The notes beneath the pieces were generated by a model. That model had not been told where the DNA came from, made no database searches, and was given only the letters and a program-made list of their open reading frames with translations. Shown one piece after another: positions 49,192 through 60,840 of a stretch of DNA of 64,000 nt; the stretch's first letter is position 1, and each line of letters starts with the position of its first letter. A program made the translations under genes and the position numbers. Origin of the DNA: Mytilus galloprovincialis (lineage: Eukaryota; Mollusca; Bivalvia; Mytilida; Mytilidae); the NCBI RefSeq assembly GCF_965363235.1, contig NC_134838.1, positions 15,098,441 to 15,162,440 of the forward strand, given 5' to 3'.

Positions 49192-52100
49192 GTCTTTTTA
49201 TTGGTTGTACTAGTATAATAGATCAGGGTAACCACCAGGATGAGGTTTTATATAATGTGAGCTTTTTATTGGTTTTACTTAGTATAATAGATCAAGGTAA
49301 CCACCAGGATGAGGTTTTATATAATATGAGCTTTTTATTGGTTGTACTAGTATAATAGATCAAGGTAACCACCAGGATGAGGTTTTATATAATATGAGCT
49401 TTTTATTGGTTTTACTTAGTATAATAGATCAAGGTAACCACCAGGATGAGGTTTTATATAATATGAGCTTTTTATTGGTTGTACTAGTATAATAGATCAA
49501 GGTAACCACCAGGATGAGGTTTTATATAATATGAGCTTTTTATTGGTTGTACTTAGTATAATAGATCAGGGTAACCACCAGGATGAGGTTTTATATAATA
49601 TGAGCTTTTTATTGGTTTTACTTAGTATAATAGATCAGGGTAACCACCAGGATGAGGTTTAATATAATATGACCTCTTTATTGGTTGTACTTGGTATAAT
49701 AGATCAGGGTAACCACCAGGATGAGGTTTTATATAATATGAGCTTTTTATTGGTTTTACTTAGTATAATAGATCAGGGTAACCACCAGGATGAGGTTTAA
49801 TATAATATGACCTCTTTATTGGTTGTACTTGGTATAATAGATCAGGGTAACCACCAGGATGAGGTTTTATATAATATGAGCGTTTTATTGGTTTTACTTA
49901 GTATAATAGATCAAGGTAACCACCAGGATGAGGTTTTAGATAATATGAGCTTTTTATTGGTTGTACTTAGTATAATAGATCAGGGTAACCACCAGGATGA
50001 GGTTTTATATAATATGAGCTTTTTATTGGTTTTACTTAGTATAATAGATCAGGGTAACCACCAGGATGAGGTTTAATATAATATGACCTCTTTATTGGTT
50101 GTACTTGGTATAATAGATCAGGGTAACCACCAGGATGAGGTTTTATATAATATGAGCTTTTTATTGGTTTTACTTAGTATAATAGATCAGGGTAACCACC
50201 AGGATGAGGTTTAATATAATATGACCTCTTTATTGGTTGTACTTGGTATAATAGATCAGGGTAACCACCAGGATGAGGTTTTATATAATATGAGCGTTTT
50301 ATTGGTTTTACTTAGTATAATAGATCAAGGTAACCACCAGGATGAGGTTTTAGATAATATGAGCTTTTTATTGGTTGTACTTAGTATAATAGATCAGGGT
50401 AACCACCAGGATGAGGTTTTATATAATATGAGCTTTTTATTGGTTTTACTTAGTATAATAGATCAGGGTAACCACCAGGATGAGGTTTAATATAATATGA
50501 CCTCTTTATTGGTTGTACTTGGTATAATAGATCAGGGTAACCACCAGGATGAGGTTTTATATAATATGAGCTTTTTATTGGTTTTACTTAGTATAATAGA
50601 TCAGGGTAACCACCAGGATGAGGTTTAATATAATATGACCTCTTTATTGGTTGTACTTGGTATAATAGATCAGGGTAACCACCAGGATGAGGTTTTATAT
50701 AATGTGAGCTTTTTATTGGTTGTACTTAGTATAATAGATCAGGGTAACCACCAGGATGAGGTTTTATATAATATGAGCGTTTTATTGGTTTTACTTAGTA
50801 TAATAGATCAAGGTAACCACCAGGATGAGGTTTTAGATAATATGAGCTTTTTATTGGTTGTACTTAGTATAATAGATCAGGGTAACCACCAGGATGAGGT
50901 TTTATATAATATGAGCTTTTTATTGGTTTTACTTAGTATAATAGATCAGGGTAACCACCAGGATGAGGTTTAATATAATATGACCTCTTTATTGGTTGTA
51001 CTTGGTATAATAGATCAGGGTAACCACCAAGATGAGGTTTTATATAATATGAGCTTTTTATTGGTTTTACTTAGTATAATAGATCAGGGTAACCACCAGG
51101 ATGAGGTTTAATATAATATGACATCTTTATTGGTTGTACTTGGTATAATAGATCAGGGTAACCACCAGGATGAGGTTTTATATAATGTGAGCTTTTTATT
51201 GGTTGTACTTAGTATAATAGATCAGGGTAACCACCAGGATGAGGTTTTATATAATGTGAGCTTTTTATTGGTTGTACTTAGTATAATAGATCAGGGTAAC
51301 CACCAGGATGAGGTTTTATTTAATATGAGCTTTTTATTGGTTGTACTAGTATAATAGATCAAGGTAACCACCAGGGTGAGGTTTTATATAATATGAGCTT
51401 TTTATTGGTTGTACTTAGTATAATAGATCAGGGTAACCACCAGGATGAGGTTTTATTTAATATGAGCTTTTTATTGGTTGTACTAGTATAATAGATCAAG
51501 GTAACCACCAGGGTGAGGTTTTATTTAATATGAGCTTTTTATTGGTTTTACTTAGTATAATAGATCAGGATAACCACCAGGATGAGGTTTTATATAATAT
51601 GACCTCTTTATTGGTTGTACTAGTATAATAGATCAAGATAACCACCAGGATGAGGTTTTATATAATATGAGCTTTTTATTGGTTGTACTTAGTATAATAG
51701 ATCAGGGTAACCACCAGGATGAGGTTTTATATAATATGAGCTTTTTATTGGTTTTACTTAGTATAATAGATCAAGGTAACCACCAGGATGGGGTTTTATA
51801 TAATATGAGTTTTTTATTGGTTGCACTAGTATAATAGATCAAGGTAACCACCAGGATGAGGTTTTATATAATATGACCTCTTTATTGGTTGTACTTGGTA
51901 TAATAGATCAAGGTAACCACCAGGATGAGGTTTTATATAATATGAGCTTTTTATTGGTTTTACTTAGTATAATAGATCAAGGTAACCACCAGGATGAGGT
52001 TTTATATAATATGAGCTTTTTATTGGTTTTACTTAGTATAATAGATCAGGGTAACCACCAGGATGAGGTTTTATATAATATGAACTTTTTGTTGGTTGTA

Positions 52101-53819
52101 CTAGTATAATAGATCAAGGTAACCACCAGGATGAGGTTTTATATAATATGAGCTTTTTATTGGTTTTACTTAGTATAATAGATCAGGGTAACCACCAGGA
52201 TGAGGTTTTATATAATATGAGCTTTTTATTGGTTTTACTTAGTATAATAGATCAGGGTAACCACCAGGATGAGGTTTTATATAATATGACCTCTTTATTG
52301 GTTGTACTTGGTATAATAGATCAAGGTAACCACCAGGATGAGGTTTTATATAATATGACCTCTTTATTGGTTGTACTAGTATAAGAGATCAAGGTAACCA
52401 CCAGGATGAGGTTTTATATGATATGAGATTTTTATTAATTGTGCTTAGTATAATAGATCAGGATAACCACCAGGATGAGGTTTTATATAATATGACCTCT
52501 TTATTGGTTTTACTTAGTATAATAGATCAGGGTAACCACCAGGATGAGGTTTAATATAATATGACCTCTTTATTGGTTGTACTTGGTATAATAGATCAAG
52601 GTAACCACCAGGATGAAGTTTTATATAATATGAGCGTTTTATTGGTTTTACTTAGTATAATAGATCAAGGTAACCACCAGGATGAGGTTTTATATACTAT
52701 GAGCTTTTTATTGGTTTTACTTAGTATAATAGATCAGGGTAACCACCAGGATGAGGTTTTATATAATATGAGCTTTTTATTGGTTTTACTTAGTATAATA
52801 GATCAGGGTAACCACCAGGATGAGGTTTTACATAATATGAGCTTTTTATTGGTTTTACTTAGTATAATAGATCAGGGTAACCACCAGGATGAGGTTTTAT
52901 ATAATATGAGCTTTTTATTGGTTTTACTTAGTATAATAGATCAAGGTAACCACCAGGATGGGGTGTTACATAATATGAGCTTTTTATTGGATGTACTTAG
53001 TATAATAGATCAGGGTAACCACCAGGATGAGGTTTTATATAATATGACCTCTTTATTGGTTGTACTTGGTATAATAGATCAAGGTAACCACCAGGATGAG
53101 GTTTTATATAATATGACCTCTTTATTGGTTGTACTAGTATAAGAGATCAAGGTAACCACCAGGATGAGGTTTTATATGATATGAGATTTTTATTAATTGT
53201 GCTTAGTATAATAGATCAGGATAACCACCAGGATGAGGTTTTATATAATATGAGCTTTTTATTGGTTGCACTAGTATTATACATCAAGGTAACCACCAGG
53301 ATGAGGTTTTATATAATATGAGCTTTTTATTGGTTTTACTTAGTATAATAGATCAGGGTAACCACCAGGATGAGGTTTTATATAATATGAGTTTTTTATT
53401 GGTTTTACTTAGTATAATAGATCAGGGTAACCACCAGGATGAGGTTTTATATGATATGAAATTTTTATTGGTTGTACTTAGTATAATAGATCAGGGTAAC
53501 CACCAGGATGAGGTTTCATATAATATGAGCTTTTTATTGGTTTTACTAGTATAATAGATCAGGGTAACCACCAGGGTGAGGTTTTATATAAAATGAGTTT
53601 TTTATTGGTTGTACTAGTATAATAGATCAAGGTAACCACCAGGATGAGGTTTTATATAATATGAGCTTTTTATTGGTTTTACTTAGTATAATAGATCAGG
53701 GTAACCACCAGGATGAGGTTTTATATAATATGAGCTTTTTATTGGTTGTACTTAGTATAATAGACCAAGGTAACCACCAGGATGAGCTTGTTATTGGTTG
53801 TACTAAGTGTAATAGATCG
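49192..53819. repeat. 69-bp satellite array, about 66 units, with 414-bp higher-order repeats
   Basis: The unit contains TTTTTATTGGTT, AGTATAATAGATCA, GGTAACCACCAGGATGAGG and TTTTATATAAT. The 69-bp length is a multiple of three, so one frame gives a 23-residue periodic peptide. Units of 68 bp (TACTAGTATAATAG) shift the frame and units with GTTTAATATAAT stop it. Six-unit blocks repeat at 414 bp: the same phase is seen at 49807, 50221 and 50635, then after seven units at 51118. Confidence 0.93.
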
Positions 53820-54779
53820 TTCGTCTGTTCCATTATTGGTATGTTGTTATTCTCCTAAAGTTTGAATCTTAGGAAGTTTTCACCTCGCTGGCTATTTGTA
53901 CATATATTGAAGGTTTGCATGTGGTCAGAGTTTTGATTTTAATTCTTATGTACTCTTTTGGGAGATAGTTGAACTTTGTCATTTCTGGGGTATAAGCAGT
54001 TAAATTCTATAGTTATTTAAAACAACACGTTGCATCTCCGGGGGCATCAATTGTGTCTCCCAGACACAATAATATCTCAAAGAAAGTCCTACATTGACTT
54101 TGTTATGATACAGTTACTTAACAGTGAAGTGCGGGGCATCACTTTGTCCAGTTTTTATTAAAACATAATTGAATATGACATATTGCTATATATGTAGTTA
54201 TGAAAACGCATTATCCTACATCCTGTCGATATTTATATTGTGGCATTGCACAAGGTAACACGCGTTTTTTGTACTAATTATGAAGGTCTACACTAGACTT
54301 AATACGTTGTATGCGTACGGATTGTTACTTTAGTCTAGGTGAAAACAATATATTTATTAGTTGTTAATTTGGGATAGCTTTCAGTAACATCAAGAACTCT
54401 TATTTCGGTGATTTATTTCTATTGTTTTTATCTTTTGGCTTGATGCAATTGCTTTTGATTCCTACATTGTGTTCTTATGTTGCGTTGTTACACCAATATC
54501 CCAGGTAAGAGGGGTTTGAGTGCTTACAAAAATGTTTAACCCCGCCACATTCGGTATGTGCCTGTCCCAAAACAGGAGCATGCAGTTTAATGATAGTGAT
54601 TCATATCTGTCATATTTTTGTTTTCGTAAATCGTTTTGTTATTGATTAAGCCATTGGTTTTCTCGTAAGAATTGTTTCACAAGTTTTATGTCAAATCATT
54701 CATAGCCGACTATACGGTATGGGATTTTCTCATTGATTAAGGCTGTCCAGTTGCATATATTTGTCGTTAAGGATGTTAG
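53820..54779. other. No gene recognised; retroelement remnants
   Basis: At about 54710-54760 ACGGTATGGGATTTTCTCATTG matches the tail module at 9297. A small palindrome ATTGTGTCTCCCAGACACAAT lies at about 54049. Confidence 0.5.
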
Positions 54780-55450
54780 CTTTACTTTTGTTGTCACTTT
54801 GGAGGAATCCAATCATGTTCTTTAATGGTGCTGTTCCTGTCCATTCCTGACCTTTGCTTTTAATAAAGGCCAAGGATTTCTTGGAGTTGTCCTTGTAGTT
54901 TTGAGCTGACTTCTTTGATGTATTTCTTAATGGCTTGTCTTACTTCCCATTGTACTTCTTGTCTTGATTATTGTATCTGTCTGGGTCTCTTTTCTTTATG
55001 GTTTTCCTACCTTTCTTGTGAGCTTTTTGTTTTTTGTTGATCTTGCGTCTTATTGCTGTGTTCATCCATGGGTGTATGCGTGTCTAAATTGAGTCATTTT
55101 TGTTGGTACTCGCTTCTTAATGTTTTTGTGAATTTCTGATTTGAAGCTTTGCCACATGGATTCTACAGTTCTGTTGTTGATGTTTTTAAAAGATGTCTTG
55201 AATGTTACGAGGTCTTCCTTTATCTCATATATATGTCTGTTTTTTTCAATAAGTATATCTTTCTTAATACTGGTTTTGGCTTTAAAGGTTTACATGCTAT
55301 ATCAAGTAAGACGTTGTCATGGTCGCTGTTTCCTATTTATGGTAAAGGTTTACATCTTAGTTTGAATGATGGATGAGAGGCAAGTATTAAATCCAAGGTG
55401 TTTTCTTTGCGTGTTGGGAGGTCTACGATTTGTTCTTAACCATTATCAGC
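54780..55450 (-). mobile_element. Decayed non-LTR retrotransposon, endonuclease C-terminus and linker
   Basis: The minus-strand translation contains QIVDLPTRKENTLDLILAS, then GNSDHDNVLLDI. These are the conserved PTR...LDLIL and SDHD signatures of AP-endonuclease LINE proteins. WQSFKSEIHKNI and PTKMTQFRHAYTH, a Lys-rich linker and TAPLKNMIGFL follow, as expected before the reverse transcriptase. At least two in-frame stops interrupt it. No RT domain was found, so it is a 5'/3' truncated fossil. Confidence 0.8.
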
Positions 55451-56289
55451 TATTCAAAAGGTAAAGACTTTACTTGAAAAGTGTGGTATGAATACAGTTA
55501 TTTGTTTGTATCTATTGCAGGACTCTTGAAACAAAAAGAATAAAGACCGGTGGTCAAAGACAATAAATCTGGTGGATTTAGCGAAAATTTGATAGTCTTG
55601 TATTTGCAATACATTTTTGCCTTTAATTATTGCTGTAAATAACACACAATAATGAATAGTGTTATCGAAAGGTGGCGATAACAGTAATTTAGTGTTATAG
55701 TGTGTCCATAGTATGACTTGATGTTTGTAACTTTATCATTTTTTTAAAGCTTTTTTTTCCATTTGATTCATATTAATTGCTGATATGGTTTGTGTTACAT
55801 TATAAACACTACATTTACAAGTTTACTGGACGAGTCAAAGTTTGTATACATCTGCTAATTGTTGAAGACCGAGATGTATTACCCGTAACTGTATTTTGTT
55901 TGTTTGTGCTGTTGTTTTGGTATCTCATGCTGTTGGCAAATAAATTTTGGTCCTTTCCTGTTTTTGACACGGCGTTGTCAGTTTATTTTCGACTTAGATG
56001 TTTGAATGTCCCTTTGGTATATTTCTTTTATCTTTGATGCACAGTTTTAAACATAATCACATGCTGTTGTGAGTCAGGATACACACACGCTTGATATGAA
56101 CATAAGGAGATGTAATGTGATTTCCCAATGCTACCTATATCCTCTAATCAAAGACAAATAGACGTTAATGAACACACTTGAAGAGCACATATTGGACTTC
56201 AAAAATCACAAGCAATACTAAGTAGTTCATCATATAAAGCTATGTCTGGTAGTGCTTATCTAACCTTGGCCAATGTTCATGGTTCATTA
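55451..56289. other. No gene; a dispersed 3'-end module
   Basis: About 55968-56035 repeats the module at 8450-8522 (GGCGTTGTCAGTTT, GTCCCTTTGGTAT). Nothing coding is supported. Confidence 0.5.
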
Positions 56290-56547
56290 GGCAAAGGGGC
56301 ATCGATGGTGGTGTAAGTAATTGAACTACTGTATCATTAGTCTGTCTGTCAACATAGAAGTTCGAATCCTGAACGTGGCAGGTAGACTCCACTTCAATTA
56401 CATTGGACAAGGATTGTCAGTTTTCCTACCAAAGGTCAGTGGTTCTCTATGGGGACTCATGCTTCCTATATCAATAAAAACAGCCTGCCATGAAATAGCA
56501 CAATAGTGCTGAAAGTGGTGTTCAACACCAATCAATCAATCAATCCA
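56290..56547 (+). mobile_element. tRNA-headed SINE with bivalve Meta-type central domain
   Basis: A-box-like GGTGGTGTAAGTAATTGA and B box GTTCGAATCC are followed by the central block ATCAATAAAAACAGCCTGCC, AAATAGCAC, GTGGTGTTCAACACC and an (AATC)n tail. This order matches the Meta-domain SINEs known in bivalves. Slightly diverged. Confidence 0.75.
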
Positions 56548-59500
56548 TAGGCAATTGAAAGTTTCCATAGCGATGTTTATTTCCTAGATGCTATAGGCAA
56601 TAAGTCAACTGTACTATATTCAATGACTGGAATGATAGTAAGGTGTACATGTCTGTCTGGCAGAATTCATATGTCCTTGACCTCATTTCCATGGTTCATT
56701 AGGCAATGTAAATTGCATGGTTATTTTTTTTTTAGATACTGTAAACAATGGTTGAACTATATTTGGTTTATGGAATAAACGTATGGTGTACCATGTTGTT
56801 CAGCATGGTTCATCTGACCTTGACCTCATTTTCTTGGATCACGTTAAGTTTATGTGATAGTTGTAGTAAAGCTTTATATTTAGGACTATCAACATAATAT
56901 CAATGGTTAGTAAGGAAGGCGAGAAATTTAAGAATGTGAGACATTTCAGCATTGCACTCTTGTGACAGTTAAAGTTGTGGTCAAATTTATACCAAAGTTA
57001 TCATAATGTGCCTTCTGTTTTTGTATTTGAAATTTATATGCCAATTTATTGTTGCCATCTCATTATCAGACAGTTATGAATGACTGAACATTTAATTATT
57101 ATTATAGTGGAAATGTGGCAGGGATTTTTCCACCAGGCTAATTGAATAACAAAAATATTTCTAGTCAGCTTTCTATGTCAACATATCTATGAGTTCATAT
57201 GATAATTCAATAACTGTGGAAAATAGTTTAATGTAGATCAGAACTAATAATTTACTCAGATAGAACCTTCTTATACTTTGCATTCAGGAAAACAAAAATT
57301 ACAAGAAGATATCTTTTATAATGTACTTTTAAAAATCTAGAAGAAAACATGGTGTCCCTAAACTCGTTTTCTTGCTACAAGTAACAAGAGTGCACTCACC
57401 GGCCTGCTTTACTTATCAAATTGTATTGGTGTTTAAAGTGTGCCATTGAAAGTTTCAAAGTTCCATTTAAACTTAACTTTTATCAATGATCAATGTAAAT
57501 GAGGTAAAGGCCATATGAACCCTACCATGCAAACATGTACAACTTACAACCATACCATAGACCAAATATATGTATCATATTGCTTATGGTATAAAGGAAT
57601 TGTCATAATTACGAAAATTAAACATTCACTAAAGAACCCTTAAAATAAAAGGAAATACATGTACACCTTACAATCATTCATACACTAATTATAGGTTAGA
57701 CTATACTTGGTCATGTTTTATGAAGATTTAAGCCCAAGGCGAAGCCGAGGGTTTAAATCTTCATAAAACATGACCAAGTATTGTCTGACCAATTTAGAAC
57801 ATATTCACACTTTCGAGTGACCTTACAAAACGATCCTTTCCCATTGTAATATATTAAAACCTAAATAAGAGTTCACTTTTTATAATGAACTAAATGTAAA
57901 ACATAGGTAATCATCATTTCAATGGATGGAAGGAAAAAGATCTGACATAGTTTGTCAGGACCAAATGGATAAATTGTTTTTCTTCTGCTTCAGGTAAAAT
58001 TGATACTTATTTATTGTGAGATATTTTTCTTTTAAAAGCAACACAATATAATATAAATTCCCTTTTTGAAATTTGATTTTTTTTTATAAATATAAAACTC
58101 TCCGTATCAATATTTAAATTCAGACCATTCAACATTAAGTGCTTACTTTTTATTGATAAATTTACATGTATTGTGTTTCTCTGAAAAAATCCTTTGCTGT
58201 ATATATCAGCATTCTGGCATCGTTTGCTTGAAAGAAAAAAAATCCCTCAAATGTCAGGTATATAATTTAAATAAATACTATTTTACCTATATCCTGAAGT
58301 TATCCCAATTATTTTTGTTTATAATTCTACCATTAGAAAATGTATGAAAATTTGCAAAATTAAAAATGTTTTGTTTTAATCTATGCTCTTTCACCTTTAA
58401 TCAGTAGACTTTTTTTCCCAAGGAAAATGCCTCAGGGAATTGTACACTTTGTTAGTGCAGTTATTAAGAGTTCACTTTCATAATTAAATGACAATGAAAA
58501 GTCATTCATGTATAGCATTTCATAGTGCATGGAAAACCATGTACTATGAAAGTTAGAGGGAAAAAAAATTAATTTTCATTAGACGAGAAGGGGTGAGTAT
58601 GTTCTAAATATAGATGACCTATTGCTTATAGTTTTTAAGTGACAGACTTAACCACGAAAACTAAACATTGCCAATGAACAATGGAAATGAGGTCAAGGTC
58701 AGATGAACGATGCCAGGCAGTCATGTACACATTACAATCAATCCATGCATTAAATAAACCTATTTCCTATAGTATCTTAGAACCAAACTAAACTATGAAA
58801 ACTTAACATTGACCAATGAACCACCAAAATAAGGTCAAGGTCAGATGATACCTGCTAGACAGACAACAGCTCACAATCCTTCCGTACAACAAATAAAGTT
58901 GACCTATTGCTTATAGTTTTACCAAAAACGAGATCAATACACAAAAACTTAACGCTGAGCAATGAAGTGCTTTAAATGAGGTTAAAGTCAAATAAACACT
59001 GTGAGACTGACATGTACATCATAGAATATTTCCATACACCAAATATAGTTGACCTATTGTATATAGTATTAGAAAAAGAGATCAGAACTCAAAACTTTTG
59101 ACCACTGAACCATGAAAATGAGGTCAAGGTCAGATGACACATGCAAGTTGGACACCTTACAATCCTTCCATACACCAAATATACTAGACCTATTGCTTAT
59201 AATATCTGAGATAACCATTAAAACGTTACCTTGTTTACTGATGCATGAAATGAGGTCAACGTCAAGTGAAAACTGTCTGACGGTCATGAGGACCTTGTAA
59301 GATACGCACATACCAAAAATAGTTATCATATTACTCGTAATAAGAGAGTAATTAACATTACCAAAAAATCTTAACTTTTTTTTCAAGTAGTCACTGAACA
59401 TGAGAAATTCCTAGAACAGTGTATATGTGACAGACGGTAACATAAGGCATCTACATACAAAGTATGAAGTATGCAGTTCTTCCACCTATTAAATTATAAA

Positions 59501-59955
59501 GCTTTAAAAGAAGTTAATTAACGCTGTCGCTGCCAGATCACTATCCCCATGTGGAACTTTCTGCAACAAAAGTCACAGGCTCAACAAAAACCAGAAGTGT
59601 TTACTGGTTGATGTATTTATTTCACAAGATTACATTTCCATGTAGTGAACTGTGATATCATAGTCCAAATTTGAATTCTGAATATAACTTAGAATTTCAA
59701 AACATAATAGACATGTTAAAAGTTTCAAGTAAGAAACAAATCATTGAAGGCTATCGTGACCAATCAAAATTGACTTAATGTAGAACAAACAAAGTAACAT
59801 GAGGCATCTATATACAAAGTATGAAGCATCCAGGTCTTCCACCTTCTAAAATATAAAGCTTTTAAGAAGTGAGCTAACACCGCCACCGCTGCCGCCGTAG
59901 CCGCCGGATCACTATCCCTATGTCGAGCTTTCTGCAACAAAAGTTGCAGGCTCGA
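56548..59955 (+). repeat. ~145-bp satellite-like array with GC-rich end module, copy B
   Basis: The same unit words as at 9890-12740 occur (ATGAGGTCAAGGTCAGATGA, CACCAAATATAGTTGACC, GTTCATTAGGC). Units before 57000 appear in the opposite sense (CTTGACCTCATTTCC). The end module occurs twice, at about 59440-59580 and 59795-59955, the latter almost identical to 12620-12735. Confidence 0.75.
57703..57781. repeat. 33-bp inverted repeat (hairpin)
   Basis: ATACTTGGTCATGTTTTATG... at 57703-57735 is complementary to 57749-57781 with one mismatch, around a 13-bp loop AAGGCGAAGCCGA. Confidence 0.9.
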
Positions 59956-59979
59956 CAATAAAACCTGTTAACAAAGAAG

Positions 59980-60270
59980 AATGTGTCCCCAGTACACAGA
60001 TGCCCTATCCGCACTATCATTTTCTATGTTTAGTGGACCGTGAAAAAGGGAGAAAATCTCTAATTTGGCATTACAATTAGAAAGATCATATCATAGGGAA
60101 CATGTAAACTGAGTTTCAAGTTGATTGGACATCAACTTCATAAAAAACTACATCGACCAAAAACTTTAACCTGAAGTGGGACAGATGGACAGACGAATGG
60201 ACGGACAGAACAACGAACGAACAGATGGATGCACAGATCAGAAAACATAATGCTCATAAACGAGGCATAA
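59980..60270 (+). mobile_element. Dispersed repeat (AGTACACAGATGCCC family)
   Basis: The first ~125 bp match 18900-19037. It ends in a run of CAGACGAATGGACGGAC motifs and AATGCTCATAAACGAGGCATA. Non-coding. Confidence 0.65.
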
Positions 60271-60840
60271 AAATCAATGGAAACCAGCTTTATTGTTAAA
60301 ATGATCCCACTAAATGATATTGATTGGGTTTAAAATCCCAAAAAGCTCAACAGGGATAAATATGTTATACATTTAATCTGTTAAAAATCACATCCCTGAC
60401 GAGTTACAAGGAAACAATGAAATATATCCGTTGAATAAAAACTAAAAGAATTTGGAAATATATGCTAAGAGGAAATAAATAAATAAAAAGTTTACATTTT
60501 GAGTTTACACATGACATAGGCAAAATCTCTTTGTTCTAATTGTGCTATAATTTGATTTATGTACAGATAAAGTGTGCATTAACTACCTCAGATATACTGC
60601 ACAGTACTAATGTACTCATATCTTTAAAGGTGGATCAAATTGTTTTAAAACACATATGGGCATAAATTGATAAAATTGAATACATCAGAGTGTAGGGAGG
60701 TTAAAAAATATTTTGTCAATTATGGGCTAACTCATTGCGTATTTAATTCATTAATATACAAATTATATTTGAATTGTGTAAGATCAATTAACAATGGAGA
60801 TGGCTGTAAAGTTTTATCAAAATCCATGTTGATTTGCAGA
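60271..60840. other. No gene recognised
   Basis: AT-rich DNA between the dispersed repeat and the right-hand satellite. Confidence 0.5.

Noticed and set aside
49807..53142. Repeated open frames of MSFLLVLLSIIDQ type, up to 193 codons
   Set aside because: They follow the 69-bp satellite period. Neighbouring units carry one-base deletions and in-frame TAA, and there is no gene context.
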